A DNA stretch of 64,000 nucleotides from Pseudomonas sp. B21-056 (lineage in GTDB: Bacteria; Pseudomonadota; Gammaproteobacteria; Pseudomonadales; Pseudomonadaceae). Positions 63,596-64,000 of the stretch are shown here, in pieces. The stretch is from the NCBI RefSeq assembly GCF_026016325.1, contig NZ_CP087203.1:3472001-3536000 (forward strand), given 5' to 3'. The translations under genes and the position numbers were made by a program. Every line of letters begins with the position of its first letter. Positions within the stretch are counted from its first letter, which is position 1. The notes beneath the pieces are model-generated. The model did not search any database, had not been told where the DNA came from, and saw nothing but the letters and a program-made list of their open reading frames with translations.

Positions 63596-64000
63596 TCAGA
63601 ACCTCGGCTTGACGGTCTTCCACTCCGGCCGGTAACGCTGCATCTGCCGCACATCGTCGCGCTGGCGAATGCCGCAACGCAGGAACTGTTCATGCAGCAT
63701 GCCCAGTTGATCCCGGTCCAGTTCCAGCCCGAGCCCCGGTGCCCGGGTGATCTTCACGCAGCCATCGACAATCGGCAGCTTGCCGCCCTTGATCACCTCT
63801 TCATCCGGCTCCTGCCACGGGTAGTGGGTGTCGCAGGCATAGTCGAGGTTCGGCACCGCCGCCGCCACATGGGCCATGGCCATGAGGCTGATGCCCAAGT
63901 GCGAGTTCGAATGCATCGACACCCCGAGGCCAAAGGTGTCGCACATTTTCGCCAGCGCCTGGGTGTCCCGCAGGCCGCCCCAGTAATGGTGGTCGGCCAA
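63596..64000 (-). CDS. gudD: Glucarate dehydratase-type enolase-superfamily protein, C-terminal part
   Basis: The last 134 residues of a gene that starts beyond the right edge. ADHHYWGGLRDTQALAKMCD and GVSMHSNSHLGISLMAMAH are the C-terminal barrel of the glucarate dehydratase branch (HSNSHLG carries the catalytic His). The end EWKTVKPRF is the normal terminus. It would dehydrate D-glucarate to 5-keto-4-deoxyglucarate. No neighbouring glucarate genes are visible. Confidence 0.85.
   Translation of the reverse strand: MADHHYWGGLRDTQALAKMCDTFGLGVSMHSNSHLGISLMAMAHVAAAVPNLDYACDTHYPWQEPDEEVIKGGKLPIVDGCVKITRAPGLGLELDRDQLGMLHEQFLRCGIRQRDDVRQMQRYRPEWKTVKPRF

Overview
The window looks like chromosome of a fluorescent Pseudomonas of the P. 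fluorescens complex. The evidence is GC-rich coding with short overlaps, two families of Pseudomonas-type REP/REPIN palindromes between genes, and gene sets typical of the group (achromobactin siderophore, nirBD, vanAB and ferulate catabolism, OprD porin, mqo). No rRNA, tRNA or CRISPR was found. Both ends cut a gene.

Layout. 1-2.5 kb: minus-strand operon of a UDP-glucuronate 4-epimerase-like protein, a GT2 polyprenyl-phosphate glycosyltransferase, a small LAB_N membrane protein and a GT39/ArnT-like transferase (cut), probably decorating lipid A or LPS. 2.8-8.6 kb: AraC regulator, PssA, a TetR regulator with a clear operator ahead of an NTF2-fold protein, a tandem REPIN array, an M42 peptidase and a small unknown protein. 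8.6-24.8 kb: achromobactin locus, all on the minus strand: fecI-like sigma, fecR-like anti-sigma, transducing TonB receptor, then acsF, acsD, acsE, an exporter, acsC, acsB, acsA, a FhuF-type ferric-siderophore reductase and an RraA-fold protein. Two Fur-box-like sites precede the two transcription units. 25.1-30.4 kb: a secreted NTF2-fold protein and a four-gene two-component operon. 30.6-37.2 kb: CBS protein, nirBD with a sigma-54-type promoter and an attenuator leader, and two divergent L,D-transpeptidases. 37.4-45.8 kb: a methyltransferase, a 1715-residue LRR toxin/effector-like protein, a LysE exporter, an AraC regulator and a GlcG/HbpS-family protein. 45.9-58.4 kb: vanillate/ferulate region with vanAB, vanR, an IS110-family element inserted in a REPIN, ech-vdh-fcs, a MarR regulator, an OprD-type porin and an AAHS-type MFS transporter. 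58.4-64 kb: CAP-domain protein, mqo, an acyltransferase-like membrane protein and the end of a glucarate-dehydratase-type gene.

How it works together. In the siderophore locus, Fur would gate FecI/FecR and acsF. The STN-bearing receptor can signal ferric-siderophore binding to FecR/FecI. The three IucA/IucC synthetases with AcsB, AcsE and AcsF build achromobactin, the MFS pump exports it, and the FhuF-type protein would release iron in the cytosol. No ABC importer lies next to it in this window. In the aromatic region, the porin and MFS carrier bring in the acid, Fcs, Ech and Vdh turn ferulate into vanillate, and VanAB demethylates it to protocatechuate. VanR and the MarR protein have recognisable candidate operators.

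The most striking item is the IS110-family element at 49113-50292. Its CT core, its REP target, and candidate target- and donor-binding guides of a bridge RNA can all be read from the sequence. All functions are inferred from sequence; no database search or folding was run.
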